From NCBI GenBank assembly GCA_910577935.1, contig CAJTOT010000026.1, forward strand, positions 762 through 55,480: a stretch of 54,719 nt of DNA, read 5' to 3'. Positions 17,705-26,820 of this stretch are shown here, piece after piece. Positions within the stretch are counted from its first letter, which is position 1, and the number at the start of each line of letters is the position of its first letter. A program made the position numbers and the translations under genes. The notes under the pieces were generated by a model. That model ran no database searches, was not told the origin of the DNA, and was given only the letters and a program-made list of their open reading frames with translations. This DNA comes from an uncultured Hungatella sp. GTDB taxonomy: Bacteria; Bacillota; Clostridia; Lachnospirales; Lachnospiraceae.

Positions 17705-18472
17705 TTATCCCTCCTCTGCCACCTCATTTATACACCGCAGAGCGTTCAGCGTCCGTGGATATCCAATAAACGGAACATTGTTGGATATAATGCGTATCAG
17801 ATAATCTTTGCTGTTTCCCACATGGTAATTAGCCGCGATGTGAGATTTCAGCTGGGGTTCGCATCCTCCCTGGGCATAGAGAAAACAGAAGGTTACCATC
17901 TCCCGGTCGGCAACGCCCAGACCTCTGCGGGTATAGATATCTCCAAAACAATTATCCACCAGCCAGTGGTTGATATGGCGGCTTTCCTCCGGCCCTGATT
18001 CTGCAAAGCCCGCCATGTGGTCTCCAAATATGGCCATCTGGACTGCTTCCCCTTTCTCCAGGCGGTCTTCCATGGTAGTGCCGGCCTGTCCTTCCAGAGC
18101 CGGATCGATCCCTTCCCGGGGAAGAATCTCATTAACTGCTTTTAAGAAGGGAAATACTCTGCCCATCCCCAGATAGGCCACCCCCTGATATACTATCTCC
18201 TTCAATTCCACAGGAGTGACGCCAAGCCGCAGAGCTGCCGGAACAATGAGCTTAAAATCATCAATCCCCTGACAGCCCATAAGCACTGCCAGCAGGGAAA
18301 TCATTCGGGTGCGGTCATCCACCTTTACAGCTTCATGGTTGATAACCTCATCAAAAGCAAAATTGTCAAAGCGCTCTATAAACTCCGGGTCCGTCTCCGC
18401 AAGCGCTGACTCATAATCCGGATACATACGGTCATGATAATTTTTAGCGTTCTCTGTCAAATTTGGTCTCAT
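17705..18472 (-). CDS. Carboxymuconolactone decarboxylase (CMD) family protein, two domains
   Basis: A 255-residue protein made of two CMD/AhpD-like helical domains (about 20-120 and 150-250). The first has VDDRTRMISLLAVLMGC, the second VADREMVTFCFLYAQGG. Neither has the CxxC pair of true AhpD alkylhydroperoxidases, so peroxidase activity is doubtful. Related proteins often sit with flavin or redox genes. The ATG at 18472 has AAGGAGG 9 bases upstream. It follows the MATE gene with a 156-bp gap that contains a CTGTGGG/CCCACAG hairpin but no clear terminator. Confidence 0.87.
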   Translation of the reverse strand: MRPNLTENAKNYHDRMYPDYESALAETDPEFIERFDNFAFDEVINHEAVKVDDRTRMISLLAVLMGCQGIDDFKLIVPAALRLGVTPVELKEIVYQGVAYLGMGRVFPFLKAVNEILPREGIDPALEGQAGTTMEDRLEKGEAVQMAIFGDHMAGFAESGPEESRHINHWLVDNCFGDIYTRRGLGVADREMVTFCFLYAQGGCEPQLKSHIAANYHVGNSKDYLIRIISNNVPFIGYPRTLNALRCINEVAEEG

Positions 18473-18628
18473 AGTATTCAGCCTCCTTGAAATAGTTTTA
18501 TCTGCCTGTATTTTACCAGTTCTTTGGCAGCAAATCAAATACCAAGATAACATATAGGCATATGCCTCAAAAGCATCGTTACCGTTCACCGGCGGCCTGT
18601 GGGTGCAGCGGCATTTGCCCACAGCATC

Positions 18629-20020
18629 TCAGATAACACTAAACTTCTTCCAGGAACCTTTCACAAACCGAATCCAGAAAATCACCGCCCGGATTCCCCA
18701 GTCAAGGCACATGGCAAGGGCCACACCGATGACTCCCATGTTCATCCACACCGCAAAAATCACCGAAAACAGCACACGGCCTGCCACAGTTGACGCAAGA
18801 CTTACATACATGGTAAACTTCACGTCCCCTGCCGCCCGAAGACCGTTGGATAAGGCTCCCGACAAGGGGTAGCACACGGCATTAAACAGGTTATGGATGA
18901 TGACCAGAATCACTGTCAGGCCCGCTGCCTCCGCGGACAGGGCGTAGCCTTGAAGCGCCAGGGGCGTTGCCGCCAGGATAAGCCCGTTCCATATGATGGA
19001 GGACACAAAGGTCAGCTTCAAAAGTTTTCTCATATAATATTCCGCTGCCTCCTTGTCACCTGCCCCCATGCACTGTCCCGTCACCGTCACAAAGGCCAGG
19101 CCCATGGCGGTTCCCATGAGGGCTGCCACGGACCAAAAGCTCTGGGCCACCCCGTTGGCCGCAATCTGCGCCGTGCCGAACAAAGCCGTAATGCTGCTCA
19201 AAGCCACCTTGGCAAGCTGGAATAACCCGTTCTCAATCCCGTTTGGAATAGCGATCCCCAGGATTCTGCGGACCATGGCCTTATCCCAGAAAAAGATGTG
19301 CCGTCTCTCCAGCCAGATCACATTTTTCCTGTTAAAGCACAGCCATGTGATGACCACCGCCGAAAAGACTCTGGCGATCAGGGACGGATACGCCACTCCC
19401 GCCACCCCTGCGTGGAGCACAAACACGCCGACGGCATTTCCCACCACATTGATTCCGTTGGAAACCAATGAAAGATACATGGTCACATTGGTCTTCCCCA
19501 TGCTCCGGTACATGGCGGCGCCTGCGTTATAGATCGCCAAGGCCGGATAGGAGTAGGCCGAAATCCGAAGATAGGTGACACAGGCTTCCATCACATCCGG
19601 CTCCACCTCCCCGAAGAGAAGCCTTAAAAGCTGCCGGTTCAGAACCAGTACGAAGCCTGTGATGAACAGGGAAAATACCGTCGACGCCATGAGAAGCTGC
19701 CCTGAAGAGAGATTGCCGTTTCCCTGATCTTTGCTGCCGATATACTGGCTCACCACGATGGCTCCGCCGGCTGCCAGCGCCGAAAACAGGTAAATAAATA
19801 TGGTATTGAACATATTCACCAGGGAAACCCCCGAAACTGCCGCCTCCCCGGCATAGCTGACCATAAACGTGTCCGCCACTCCCACCAGCACCGTCAGAAG
19901 CTGCTCCATAAACAGGGGTACGATCAAGGCCTTTAAATCCCTGTTGGAAAATATCTTTCTTTTTTCCGGCAATATCTGCTTTGGCTCTATCAGTCTCGCG
20001 ATTTGTTCTCTCATGTCCAT
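18629..20020 (-). CDS. MATE-family multidrug/cation efflux transporter
   Basis: A 463-residue protein with 12 predicted membrane spans in two homologous halves. It belongs to the DinF/NorM-like MATE superfamily, which exports drugs or metabolites using Na+ or H+ gradients. Recognisable segments are IVPLFMEQLLTVLVGVADTF near the start, with a conserved Asp, and NGIENGLFQLAKVAL in the second half. A sigma-A promoter lies just upstream (20086-20057). A co-oriented LysR regulator gene precedes it and may control it. Confidence 0.93.
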   Translation of the reverse strand: MDMREQIARLIEPKQILPEKRKIFSNRDLKALIVPLFMEQLLTVLVGVADTFMVSYAGEAAVSGVSLVNMFNTIFIYLFSALAAGGAIVVSQYIGSKDQGNGNLSSGQLLMASTVFSLFITGFVLVLNRQLLRLLFGEVEPDVMEACVTYLRISAYSYPALAIYNAGAAMYRSMGKTNVTMYLSLVSNGINVVGNAVGVFVLHAGVAGVAYPSLIARVFSAVVITWLCFNRKNVIWLERRHIFFWDKAMVRRILGIAIPNGIENGLFQLAKVALSSITALFGTAQIAANGVAQSFWSVAALMGTAMGLAFVTVTGQCMGAGDKEAAEYYMRKLLKLTFVSSIIWNGLILAATPLALQGYALSAEAAGLTVILVIIHNLFNAVCYPLSGALSNGLRAAGDVKFTMYVSLASTVAGRVLFSVIFAVWMNMGVIGVALAMCLDWGIRAVIFWIRFVKGSWKKFSVI

Positions 20021-20056
20021 TCCCCTCTCAAATCATGTCTGCTATTTGATAGCTTT

Positions 20057-20086
20057 ATTATAACAAGGGAATATTTTTATGTCCAA
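20057..20086 (-). promoter_or_regulatory. Sigma-A promoter of the MATE gene
   Basis: Minus-strand TTGGAC (20086-20081), an 18-base spacer and a perfect TATAAT (20062-20057). It lies in the 86-bp gap between lysR and the MATE gene. Confidence 0.65.
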
Positions 20087-20106
20087 TACTTAGTCTTTTC
20101 TGTCAT

Positions 20107-21018
20107 TTAATGCCTGAAAGGCATGGGTTTTGAACCCGTGCCCACACACTCCTTCATATGTTCAATAAACTTCTCCGCGGCCCGGCTAAATGGCTGCTGC
20201 CGTTTCCACGCCAGCACCGTAGTGGCGGAAAGCTCCGGGTACAGGGGCTTAAAACAGATCTTTTTCTTGTCCCAGAGAGAATCCACAAGCCCTCTGACCA
20301 CCATTGCATAGCCAAGCCCTTCCTGTACCATAACCGCTCCGTTTGTTGCCAGGTTGCTCTTAAAAAGAACATTCAAAGCTTTAAAATATTCACCAAACCA
20401 GTTGCTGACCTCATTCTGCACATGAGAGCGCCTGGTCATGATAATCGGAAGCCCGGCCAGGTCTTTTGCTGTCACAAACTCATTCCCGGCAAGAGGGTCG
20501 TCCGGCCGCATCAGCACTCCCCACTGTTCCCGGATTCCCAGCCGTATATAATCATATTTATCCATGTCAATGGGTTCTAACAGCAGTCCGATGTCAATCA
20601 GGCCTGATTCCATCCGTTCTTTTACCTGGTCTGCCGTTGCCGTAAACAGGTCATAGGTTACCCTTGGATATTTTTTGCTGAATGAGCGGAACAATTCCGG
20701 CAGAACCCGGACAGCCGCCAGCTCTCCGCAGCCCACAGAGATGCAGCCTTCCACCATCTCTTCCAGGAAAGCCAGCTCCCTTTCCGTCTTATTGAGCAGT
20801 TCCAGAATCTCCTCTGCCCTCCGGCGCAGCAGCATCCCCTCATCGGTCAGGGTAATCTTCCTGGTTCCCCGGTGAAACAAGCGAATCCCCAGGCTTTCCT
20901 CCAACTGTGCCAGCTGCCGGCTTAGGGTAGGCTGTGTGATGTGCAGCACCTCTGCCGCCCTGGTAATACTTTCCTCCCGAACCACAGTCAGGAAATAGCG
21001 CAATATACGAATATCCAT
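20107..21018 (-). CDS. LysR-family transcriptional regulator
   Basis: A 303-residue regulator. The N-terminal winged helix-turn-helix (residues 1-60) includes YFLTVVREESITRAAEVLHI and TQPTLSRQLAQLEESLG, followed by a linker helix and a periplasmic-binding-protein-like ligand domain (about 90-295). GGAGG precedes the ATG at 21018. It is upstream of, and co-oriented with, the MATE gene. LysR regulators often act on a neighbour, so the MATE/CMD genes are the likely targets. The gene overlaps the tail of a decayed gene at 20988-21528. Confidence 0.93.
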   Translation of the reverse strand: MDIRILRYFLTVVREESITRAAEVLHITQPTLSRQLAQLEESLGIRLFHRGTRKITLTDEGMLLRRRAEEILELLNKTERELAFLEEMVEGCISVGCGELAAVRVLPELFRSFSKKYPRVTYDLFTATADQVKERMESGLIDIGLLLEPIDMDKYDYIRLGIREQWGVLMRPDDPLAGNEFVTAKDLAGLPIIMTRRSHVQNEVSNWFGEYFKALNVLFKSNLATNGAVMVQEGLGYAMVVRGLVDSLWDKKKICFKPLYPELSATTVLAWKRQQPFSRAAEKFIEHMKECVGTGSKPMPFRH

Positions 21019-21528
21019 TGGGTTCCTCCATCATCTGTTTTTTTAACATAAGCCCGCAGCGCCGGAAATCTCCAGATAGGGATATTCACCGTCCTCACCT
21101 TTGAACGCCTCACCCTAAAATCATGGTATTTTCCATACACACCTGCCTGATAGTCACTGTACCATTCCCCACCTGAATCCTCCCATGCGACATCTACATT
21201 ATAATACCTGTCTTCCAATAAAACAATATTCCATCCATGGGCTTTCCCTGCATATCCGGCACAGCCAGTTCGGACTGTCGGGGCGGAATATAACCGGCCT
21301 CCTTCTCTTCTGTGCTTTCATCAGGATAGCTGACTGTTTCTTCCTGCCGCTCCCCATCCCCCGTCCCCTGTTCTCGCTTCACCACGCTTCTGCTCCGGAT
21401 ATAAAACTGCCTCGATTTTATCCGCGATATACGGTCCGAATATGTATATCCCACTCCGGCATACAGGAAATGACAAACACCACTGCCATAAAGCACGTCA
21501 GTCCTATAAAATCCTCATCTCTTCTCAT
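20988..21528 (-). pseudogene. Decayed secreted transglutaminase-like protein gene
   Basis: Three pieces on the minus strand lie in different frames. An ATG at 21528 opens MRRDEDFIGLTCFMAVVFV, which looks like a signal peptide, and stops after 36 codons. A second frame continues with a hydrophilic Glu/Arg-rich stretch to about 21260. A third frame then reads GYAGKAHGWNIVLLEDRYYN followed by VDVAWED, the His-to-Asp half of the transglutaminase core, with the His codon at 21239-21237. The usual catalytic Cys lies about 35-40 residues before this His; here the sequence is scrambled and the expected Cys motif is missing. The gene is therefore broken by frameshifts and deletions. Confidence 0.55.
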
Positions 21529-21556
21529 CACTATCCCGGTTTTTACACTTATTAAA

Positions 21557-21600
21557 AGGACCGATCTTTCATACCGTCACAGGCATAAAAAATCGGTCCT
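21557..21600 (-). terminator. Terminator after spoVT
   Basis: AGGACCGAT (21557-21565) pairs with ATCGGTCCT (21592-21600), with a nested ATACC/GGCAT stem inside. On the minus strand the stem is followed by TTTTAAT. It lies 14 bp past the spoVT stop. Confidence 0.75.
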
Positions 21601-21614
21601 CTATTATGATTACG

Positions 21615-22163
21615 CTACCCTTCCATCTGCCGTCCCAGAAATCCGGCGGCTGTTGCCACCAGCTTCACCTCCATATCACCCATCTTGGCTTTCGGTTCTC
21701 TGCTCAGAAGCGAGACGCTTCCTATGGCGTCGCCTTCACAGATAATGGGAGCCATGGCCTGAGCCGTTATGCCTTCCAGCTCCTCCGATGTGAGAGGAAT
21801 AAAATTTTTGTCATCTTTTCCTGCCACTATAACATTCCTCTCTCCGATGGCATGTTCCAGCTGTTTGCTGATTGTCTTGGCAAGAAGTTCCTTTTTGGAA
21901 CCGCCGGATACCGCGATTATCTGATCCCGGTCAGTGATGCACACCATCAGCCCCGTGGCCTGAGCCATAGCCTCTGCGTACTGACCTGAAAATGCTGTCA
22001 GCTCCACCATAGGAGAATATTTTTTCAGAATAATCTCCCCTTCCCGATCTGTAAAAATCTCAAGGGGAGTTCCTTCTCTTAATCTCAGTGTTCTTCTTAT
22101 TTCCTTGGGAATGACTACTCTTCCAAGGTCATCAATTCTTCTCACAATTCCCGTAGCTTTCAT
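21615..22163 (-). CDS. spoVT: Stage V sporulation regulator SpoVT (AbrB family)
   Basis: Forespore regulator that tunes sigma-G-dependent genes in B. subtilis. The AbrB-type swapped-hairpin DNA-binding domain fills residues 1-52 (GIVRRIDDLGRVVIPKEIRR, LREGTPLEIF). A GAF-like domain (about 55-178) follows and ends LVATAAGFLGRQMEG. The length of 182 residues matches SpoVT, whereas AbrB itself is about 95. GGAGG precedes the ATG. In B. subtilis spoVT lies near mazG-yabO; here it is about 12 kb away, with the carbohydrate and efflux genes between them. Confidence 0.95.
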   Translation of the reverse strand: MKATGIVRRIDDLGRVVIPKEIRRTLRLREGTPLEIFTDREGEIILKKYSPMVELTAFSGQYAEAMAQATGLMVCITDRDQIIAVSGGSKKELLAKTISKQLEHAIGERNVIVAGKDDKNFIPLTSEELEGITAQAMAPIICEGDAIGSVSLLSREPKAKMGDMEVKLVATAAGFLGRQMEG

Positions 22164-22264
22164 ATCACAATTCCTCCATTTTGCATTACCTGCGTCATTG
22201 CCTCATAAGATTTACTGTAAATGTAGTATCTGTAAAATGGGGGAATTTATACTGCTAAAATTTT

Positions 22265-24010
22265 TTAATACTCCAGATACGCTCCCTTCATGGGACTCGC
22301 CGCGTGCTGGCTGAACAGCCTCAGAACGCCTTTTTTATACTTGGGCTCCCTGGGTTTCCAGTTCTTACGGCGTTCGGCCAGGACCGCATCGATTTCTTCC
22401 GGTGTCTTTCTCTCTCCCTTGATGCCGATGATGTTCAGCTTTCTTCCCAGAATGTCGATCTCAATCAGATCTCCCTCTTCCACCAGGGCGATGGGACCGC
22501 AATCCACCGCCTCGGGACTGCAGTGTCCGATGACCGGGCCTGTGGAAGCTCCTGAGAATCGTCCGTCTGTGATCAGGGCAATGCTCCGCCCCAGCTCCGC
22601 GTCGCTGCTGATGGCCTCGGAGGTGTAGAACATCTCCGGCATCCCGCTGCCTTTTGGACCCTCATATCGGATAAATACCGCGTCGCCTTTCTGAACCTTA
22701 TGTTTTAGGACAGCATCAAGGCATTCTTCCTCACTGTCAAATGGCCTTGCGTTGAGAACGGCCTTGAACATCTCTTTTGGACATGCAGTGTGCTTGATCA
22801 CTGCCCCTTCCGGAGCCAGATTGCCCCTGAGAACGGCAATGCTTCCGTCGGTTCCGATAGCCTTGTCATAGGGACGGATAATATCTTCCCTGGCCACATT
22901 GACTCCATACCGCATGTTAAACTCCCGGAGCCATTTGTCACACCTTTGATAGAAACCGTTTTCTCTCAGTTCTTTCAGATTCTCGCCAAGAGTCCTGCCG
23001 GTGACTGTCATCACGCCCAGGTGCAGATGTTCCTTGATCTCTTCCATAATCGCCGGCACGCCGCCTGCGTAATAGAACACCTCCGCCGGCCATCTCCCTG
23101 CGGGACGCACATCGAGAAGATAGCGGGCATTGCGGTGAATGCGGTCGAATGTGTCTCCTGTGATCTCAATTCCGAACTCATGGGCAATAGCCGGAAGGTG
23201 GAGGAGACAGTTGGTGCTTCCCGAAATCGCCGCATGGACAAGAATGGCGTTTTCAAAGCTCTCCGGAGTAACCATATCTGAGGGGCGCATGCCCGGCATA
23301 GCGGCAAGTTTCACCGCCTGAACGCCTGCCTGTCTGGCAAATGCGAGAAGATCCGGGCTGGTGGCAGGCATCAGGGCGCTTCCCGGCAGCGCCAGCCCCA
23401 GAGCCTCGGCCATGATCTGCATGGTGGAGGCAGTTCCGATAAATGAACAGGCACCGCAGCTTGGGCAGGCGTTGCATTTTGCCCAGTTTAATTTTTCCTC
23501 GTCGATCTCGCCTCTCTGGTATTTGGCGCTGTACATGCCTAGCTGTTCAAGGGTCAGCATCTCGGGACCTGCGTTCATGGTCCCTCCAGGCACCACCACC
23601 GACGGAACGTCCACCCTGGCAAGCCCCATAAGGTTCCCCGGCATCCCCTTGTCGCAGCTGGACAGATAGACGGCTCCGTCAAAGGGAGTGGCGTTGGCAT
23701 GGATTTCGATCATGTTGGCGATCATCTCCCGGCTGGCCAGACTGAAATTGATCCCGTCCGTTCCCTGGCTTTCTCCGTCACAGATATCCGTGCAGAAATA
23801 TCTGGCTCCGTGTCCTCCCGCCTCCTCAATGCCTTTCCTTACCTCCTCAACCAGGATGTCCAGATGCCCGCTTCCCGGATGGCTGTCGCCGAATGTGCTC
23901 TCGATCATCACCTGGGGCTTGTCCAGATCCTCCGGCCTCCAGCCTGTACCGATGCGCAGCGGATCAAGCTCCGGAGCTAGTTTTCTCATTTTCTGACTTG
24001 TTAATTCCAT
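22265..24010 (-). CDS. IlvD/Edd-family dehydratase, probably acting on a sugar acid
   Basis: Iron-sulfur dehydratase of 581 residues. Cluster-ligand Cys residues are visible in CTDICDGE (about 73-77), SSCDKGMPG (C119) and CNACPSCGACSF (about 178-188). GRFSGASTGPVIGHCSPEA is the family signature near the C terminus. The family includes dihydroxy-acid dehydratase (branched-chain amino acids), 6-phosphogluconate dehydratase and aldonate dehydratases. No ilvB, ilvC or leu gene is near, and the N terminus (KMRKLAPELDPLRIGTGW) differs from bacterial IlvD, so a sugar-acid substrate is more likely. It has GGAAGGG before the ATG. Confidence 0.85.
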   Translation of the reverse strand: MELTSQKMRKLAPELDPLRIGTGWRPEDLDKPQVMIESTFGDSHPGSGHLDILVEEVRKGIEEAGGHGARYFCTDICDGESQGTDGINFSLASREMIANMIEIHANATPFDGAVYLSSCDKGMPGNLMGLARVDVPSVVVPGGTMNAGPEMLTLEQLGMYSAKYQRGEIDEEKLNWAKCNACPSCGACSFIGTASTMQIMAEALGLALPGSALMPATSPDLLAFARQAGVQAVKLAAMPGMRPSDMVTPESFENAILVHAAISGSTNCLLHLPAIAHEFGIEITGDTFDRIHRNARYLLDVRPAGRWPAEVFYYAGGVPAIMEEIKEHLHLGVMTVTGRTLGENLKELRENGFYQRCDKWLREFNMRYGVNVAREDIIRPYDKAIGTDGSIAVLRGNLAPEGAVIKHTACPKEMFKAVLNARPFDSEEECLDAVLKHKVQKGDAVFIRYEGPKGSGMPEMFYTSEAISSDAELGRSIALITDGRFSGASTGPVIGHCSPEAVDCGPIALVEEGDLIEIDILGRKLNIIGIKGERKTPEEIDAVLAERRKNWKPREPKYKKGVLRLFSQHAASPMKGAYLEY

Positions 24011-24096
24011 AAACTACACCCTTCCATATTTTTTAGTGTGGCAGCCTGAACCACTTTAATCCGACTCCGGCCCATGATTCTTTCCCCAGCCTGCCC

Positions 24097-24918
24097 TCAG
24101 CCTTTCACAAATACATACTTTATATTGTGAGGGCCGCCGGTTTGCCCCCTCTTTCCGGAAGCAGCCTTCCGTCCGCCCGGCAGCGCAGAACCATCCTCAT
24201 CTGACAAATCCTTCGAAAACGCAAATCCCAGCTGACGAAATCCTTTCATATCTCTCCAGTCGGTGATTCTGTTTTCCGCCAGAAACCGGACCATCTCCCC
24301 CCTTGCCATCTTCGCCAGCGTGCCCTTCTGCCTCACCTTGCCGTCATTCAGCTCGCCGAATTCCACTGTGATAAACCGGTCGCCTTCGGCAACATACTTC
24401 TCAATGCACTGTGAATATTCCTTTGACGCCAGATTGATGATCGTCCTGTCCTCTTCCTCGTCCATAAGACTTTTGTACAGCCGCTCTCCCCAGAAATCAT
24501 AGAGATTTTTATGGCCCTTTACAGCCAGCCCCGCCTGCATCTCCAGCCTGTACGGCGTCACACCGTCAAACGGCGACAAGATTCCATAAAATCCCGACAA
24601 AATGCGGAGATGGCTCCCAATATATGCCAGCGCCTGTGAGGTGAGCACGCCGGGAGCCATATGCTGATACTGCAGCCCTTCATATGATATCAATGCCGGT
24701 GTCAGGGCATTTTCCAGATCCATGGTCTTAAATCGCTGAAAATTCAGCTCCGCCAGCTTGTCATTACATTTCCACAGCGCCTTCGCGCCGGCAAAGTTCA
24801 ATTTCTTTATCTCCTCCATGAGAAGCCTTGTGTCATCCAAAAATCTCGGAAGCCCTGTAACCTCCAGGATGTCCGTATCCGCGTTCATCTTCTTGGCTGG
24901 AGAGATTATGATTTTCAT
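24097..24918 (-). CDS. yaaA: Peroxide stress protein YaaA (DUF328/UPF0246)
   Basis: In E. coli YaaA lowers free intracellular iron during hydrogen peroxide stress and so protects DNA. The family start MKIIISPAKKMN is at 24918. AALISYEGLQYQHM-like, LRILSGFYGILSPFDGVTPYR and NLASKEYS motifs are present. The start overlaps the stop of the bcp gene by 4 bases, so the two are translated together. The usual family length is about 250; this protein has 273 residues, with a tail rich in Gly, Lys and Arg near 245-265 before IKYVFVKG. Confidence 0.9.
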   Translation of the reverse strand: MKIIISPAKKMNADTDILEVTGLPRFLDDTRLLMEEIKKLNFAGAKALWKCNDKLAELNFQRFKTMDLENALTPALISYEGLQYQHMAPGVLTSQALAYIGSHLRILSGFYGILSPFDGVTPYRLEMQAGLAVKGHKNLYDFWGERLYKSLMDEEEDRTIINLASKEYSQCIEKYVAEGDRFITVEFGELNDGKVRQKGTLAKMARGEMVRFLAENRITDWRDMKGFRQLGFAFSKDLSDEDGSALPGGRKAASGKRGQTGGPHNIKYVFVKG

Positions 24919-25376
24919 GAATCCTGCAGCTCCCCAAGCATCTGAGCCGGATTGTCCGCTGCCTTCACCTTTCCGAAAGCCTTTACAATCATCCCCTTCT
25001 CGTCGATGAGATACGTGGTGCGCACCACTCCCATGGTGACTTTCCCATAATTTTTCTTTTCCTGCCACACATCATAAGCCTTTATGCAGGAAAGCTCCGG
25101 GTCTGCAAGGAGCGTAAAGGGCAGCCCGTATTTTTCTTCAAATCTTTTGTGCGAGGACACGGAATCTTTGCTGACTCCGATAACAACAGCCCCCTTTTCC
25201 CGGAACTGAGGATACAGCTCCCCGAAGCCGCAGGCCTGCTTCGTGCACCCCGGAGTGTTGTCTTTCGGATAAAAATACAGGATCACTTTCCTTCCTTTAT
25301 ACTCTTCCAGCGTATGCACCTCTCCGTTCTGATCCGGCAGTGAAAATTCCGGCGCTTTTGTTCCCGTCTCTAACAT
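24915..25376 (-). CDS. bcp: Thioredoxin-dependent peroxiredoxin (Bcp/PrxQ)
   Basis: Cytoplasmic thiol peroxidase that reduces H2O2 and organic peroxides. The 153 residues have the peroxiredoxin fold with the active site YPKDNTPGCTKQACGF, where the peroxidatic Cys is C44 and the resolving Cys is C49. GGAGG precedes the ATG at 25376. It overlaps yaaA by 4 bases and follows the ybaK-like gene by about 19 bases, so all three may form one operon. Confidence 0.95.
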   Translation of the reverse strand: MLETGTKAPEFSLPDQNGEVHTLEEYKGRKVILYFYPKDNTPGCTKQACGFGELYPQFREKGAVVIGVSKDSVSSHKRFEEKYGLPFTLLADPELSCIKAYDVWQEKKNYGKVTMGVVRTTYLIDEKGMIVKAFGKVKAADNPAQMLGELQDS

Positions 25377-25395
25377 CGGTTATCCTCCTTCAAAA

Positions 25396-25869
25396 TTATT
25401 CCGTATACCCCTTGCAGACATCGATCCATGCCCTAAAGCCAGAATATTTTTCCAGCTCCGGAATCGTCAGCTCAATGGCGCTGTTGGAACTGCCGCAAGC
25501 AGGAAATACTGTCTCAAACCGCTTCAGCGACACATCCAGATACACTTCAACCCCTTCGTTAACCGCAAACGGACATACCCCGCCCACAGCATGACCCACC
25601 ACCGCTTCCGCCTCATCAGATGTAAGCATCTTCGCCTTCACCTTAAACTGCGCCTTATACTTGGGATTGTCAATCTTGGCATCGCCTGCCGTCACCACCA
25701 ACACCCCGCGGCCGTCCACCATGAAAGAAAGCGTCTTCGCTATCCTGCAAGGTTCGCAGTCCAGCGCCAGCGCCGCCAGCTCCACAGTTGCGCTGGAGAC
25801 ATCAAACTCCCTGATCCGGTCTTCCATTCCGTATCCTGCGAAATATTTTCTCACCCTGTCTATTGACAT
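25396..25869 (-). CDS. YbaK/EbsC-family aminoacyl-tRNA deacylase
   Basis: Probably clears misacylated tRNA (for example Cys-tRNA-Pro), in trans to the synthetase. The 157 residues show the YbaK fold: KTLSFMVDGRGVLVVTAGDAKID and AVGHAVGGVCPFAVNEGVEVY (given by key parts), with the substrate-pocket Gly-rich loop GGVCPF. The ATG at 25869 follows AAGGAGG by 9 bases; a longer start at 25899 lacks such a site. The precise tRNA is not known from sequence. Confidence 0.9.
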   Translation of the reverse strand: MSIDRVRKYFAGYGMEDRIREFDVSSATVELAALALDCEPCRIAKTLSFMVDGRGVLVVTAGDAKIDNPKYKAQFKVKAKMLTSDEAEAVVGHAVGGVCPFAVNEGVEVYLDVSLKRFETVFPACGSSNSAIELTIPELEKYSGFRAWIDVCKGYTE

Positions 25870-25913
25870 GACTGAATCCTCCTTAAGAGTACTGACCACA
25901 GCATATCATAGAT

Positions 25914-26795
25914 TTAAGTTGATTTCAATGTATTTCCCGCCCACTCGTCCGCAGCCTTTTCATCTTGAGAAGAAATCCCATTTATCTGTTCCACATGCCC
26001 CAGAACAACATGGGCAAGTTCATGAAAAAGACTAAACCAAAATTTATCTACATCGTTTTCCTCTGCCGCAAGTCCTACAACAATCTTATTCCCATCAAGA
26101 AATGTTGCCCCCTGCAAAAACGAACCTTCAAGACGGGGAAGAAATACTAATGCAATTCCATAGTCCGCCAAACTCATTTTAATTTGGGAATATAATTCAT
26201 CTGGTTTCATAATTGCCGTCTTTTTCAGATCAGGGATTGCCGCTGTCAACCCTTTTATATTAATTGGCGATGTATTGATAACGCGCGCCTTAATTTTAGC
26301 TTCCTGCACCCATGCCATTAACGCCATATCACTTTTGTCTGCGGTCGCTAATCTCCTGCAGGCAATCCTGGAAATCTGATCATTTTCAAGAAGGGACAGC
26401 TCCACAACCTCAAAATATTTTCTTAAATTAATAACCTTCTCCTTAAAGTCTTCTGCTTCCGGAACCCAACCATACTTTACCATTTCACTATACGGAAACT
26501 GCTTAACCAATTTAACGTCTGTATCCATGGCATTTTCCATCTTAACTTTTATAAGTTTTTCTCTGTAAATCGCTTCGAGATTATTCCAAAATTTCGCAGG
26601 TATGCCAAGTACCATCTCCAATCTGACAGCTACATCCGGTGTAAGCTGCACGTCGCCGTTAATAAGCCTGCTGATATGTTTCTGCGACATATCCATTCGA
26701 ACCGCAAACTCTTTTTGGCTCATCTTTCTGTCGTTAAGCTGCTCTCTTATTGTCGCCCCAGGCGGTGTTGCAAGATAACTGCGGCTCCTCACCAT
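25914..26795 (-). CDS. HigA-like XRE antitoxin fused to ImmA/IrrE metallopeptidase domain
   Basis: A 293-residue protein with an XRE helix-turn-helix at about 15-70 (MSQKEFAVRMDMSQKHISRL) and a zinc-peptidase domain with FHELAHVVLGH (HExxH) near 255-265. It probably neutralises the HigB-like toxin encoded 25 bp upstream and represses the operon. The protein stops soon after the metal site (KAADEWAGNTLKST); relatives usually carry 40-60 more residues after the EADxxA helix, so the C terminus may be truncated. The ATG at 26795 has GGAGG 7 bases upstream. The gene is AT-rich compared with its flanks, consistent with horizontal gain. Confidence 0.88.
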   Translation of the reverse strand: MVRSRSYLATPPGATIREQLNDRKMSQKEFAVRMDMSQKHISRLINGDVQLTPDVAVRLEMVLGIPAKFWNNLEAIYREKLIKVKMENAMDTDVKLVKQFPYSEMVKYGWVPEAEDFKEKVINLRKYFEVVELSLLENDQISRIACRRLATADKSDMALMAWVQEAKIKARVINTSPINIKGLTAAIPDLKKTAIMKPDELYSQIKMSLADYGIALVFLPRLEGSFLQGATFLDGNKIVVGLAAEENDVDKFWFSLFHELAHVVLGHVEQINGISSQDEKAADEWAGNTLKST

Positions 26796-26820
26796 AGCGC
26801 TGCCTCCATTCATTCTATTT

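Noticed and set aside
21185..21745. Plus-strand open frame of 186 codons
   Set aside because: It runs antisense through the transglutaminase remnant and spoVT, has no ribosome site and shows no recognisable domain.
22265..24010. Naming the dehydratase ilvD
   Set aside because: The N terminus and context do not support branched-chain amino acid synthesis; family level only is given.
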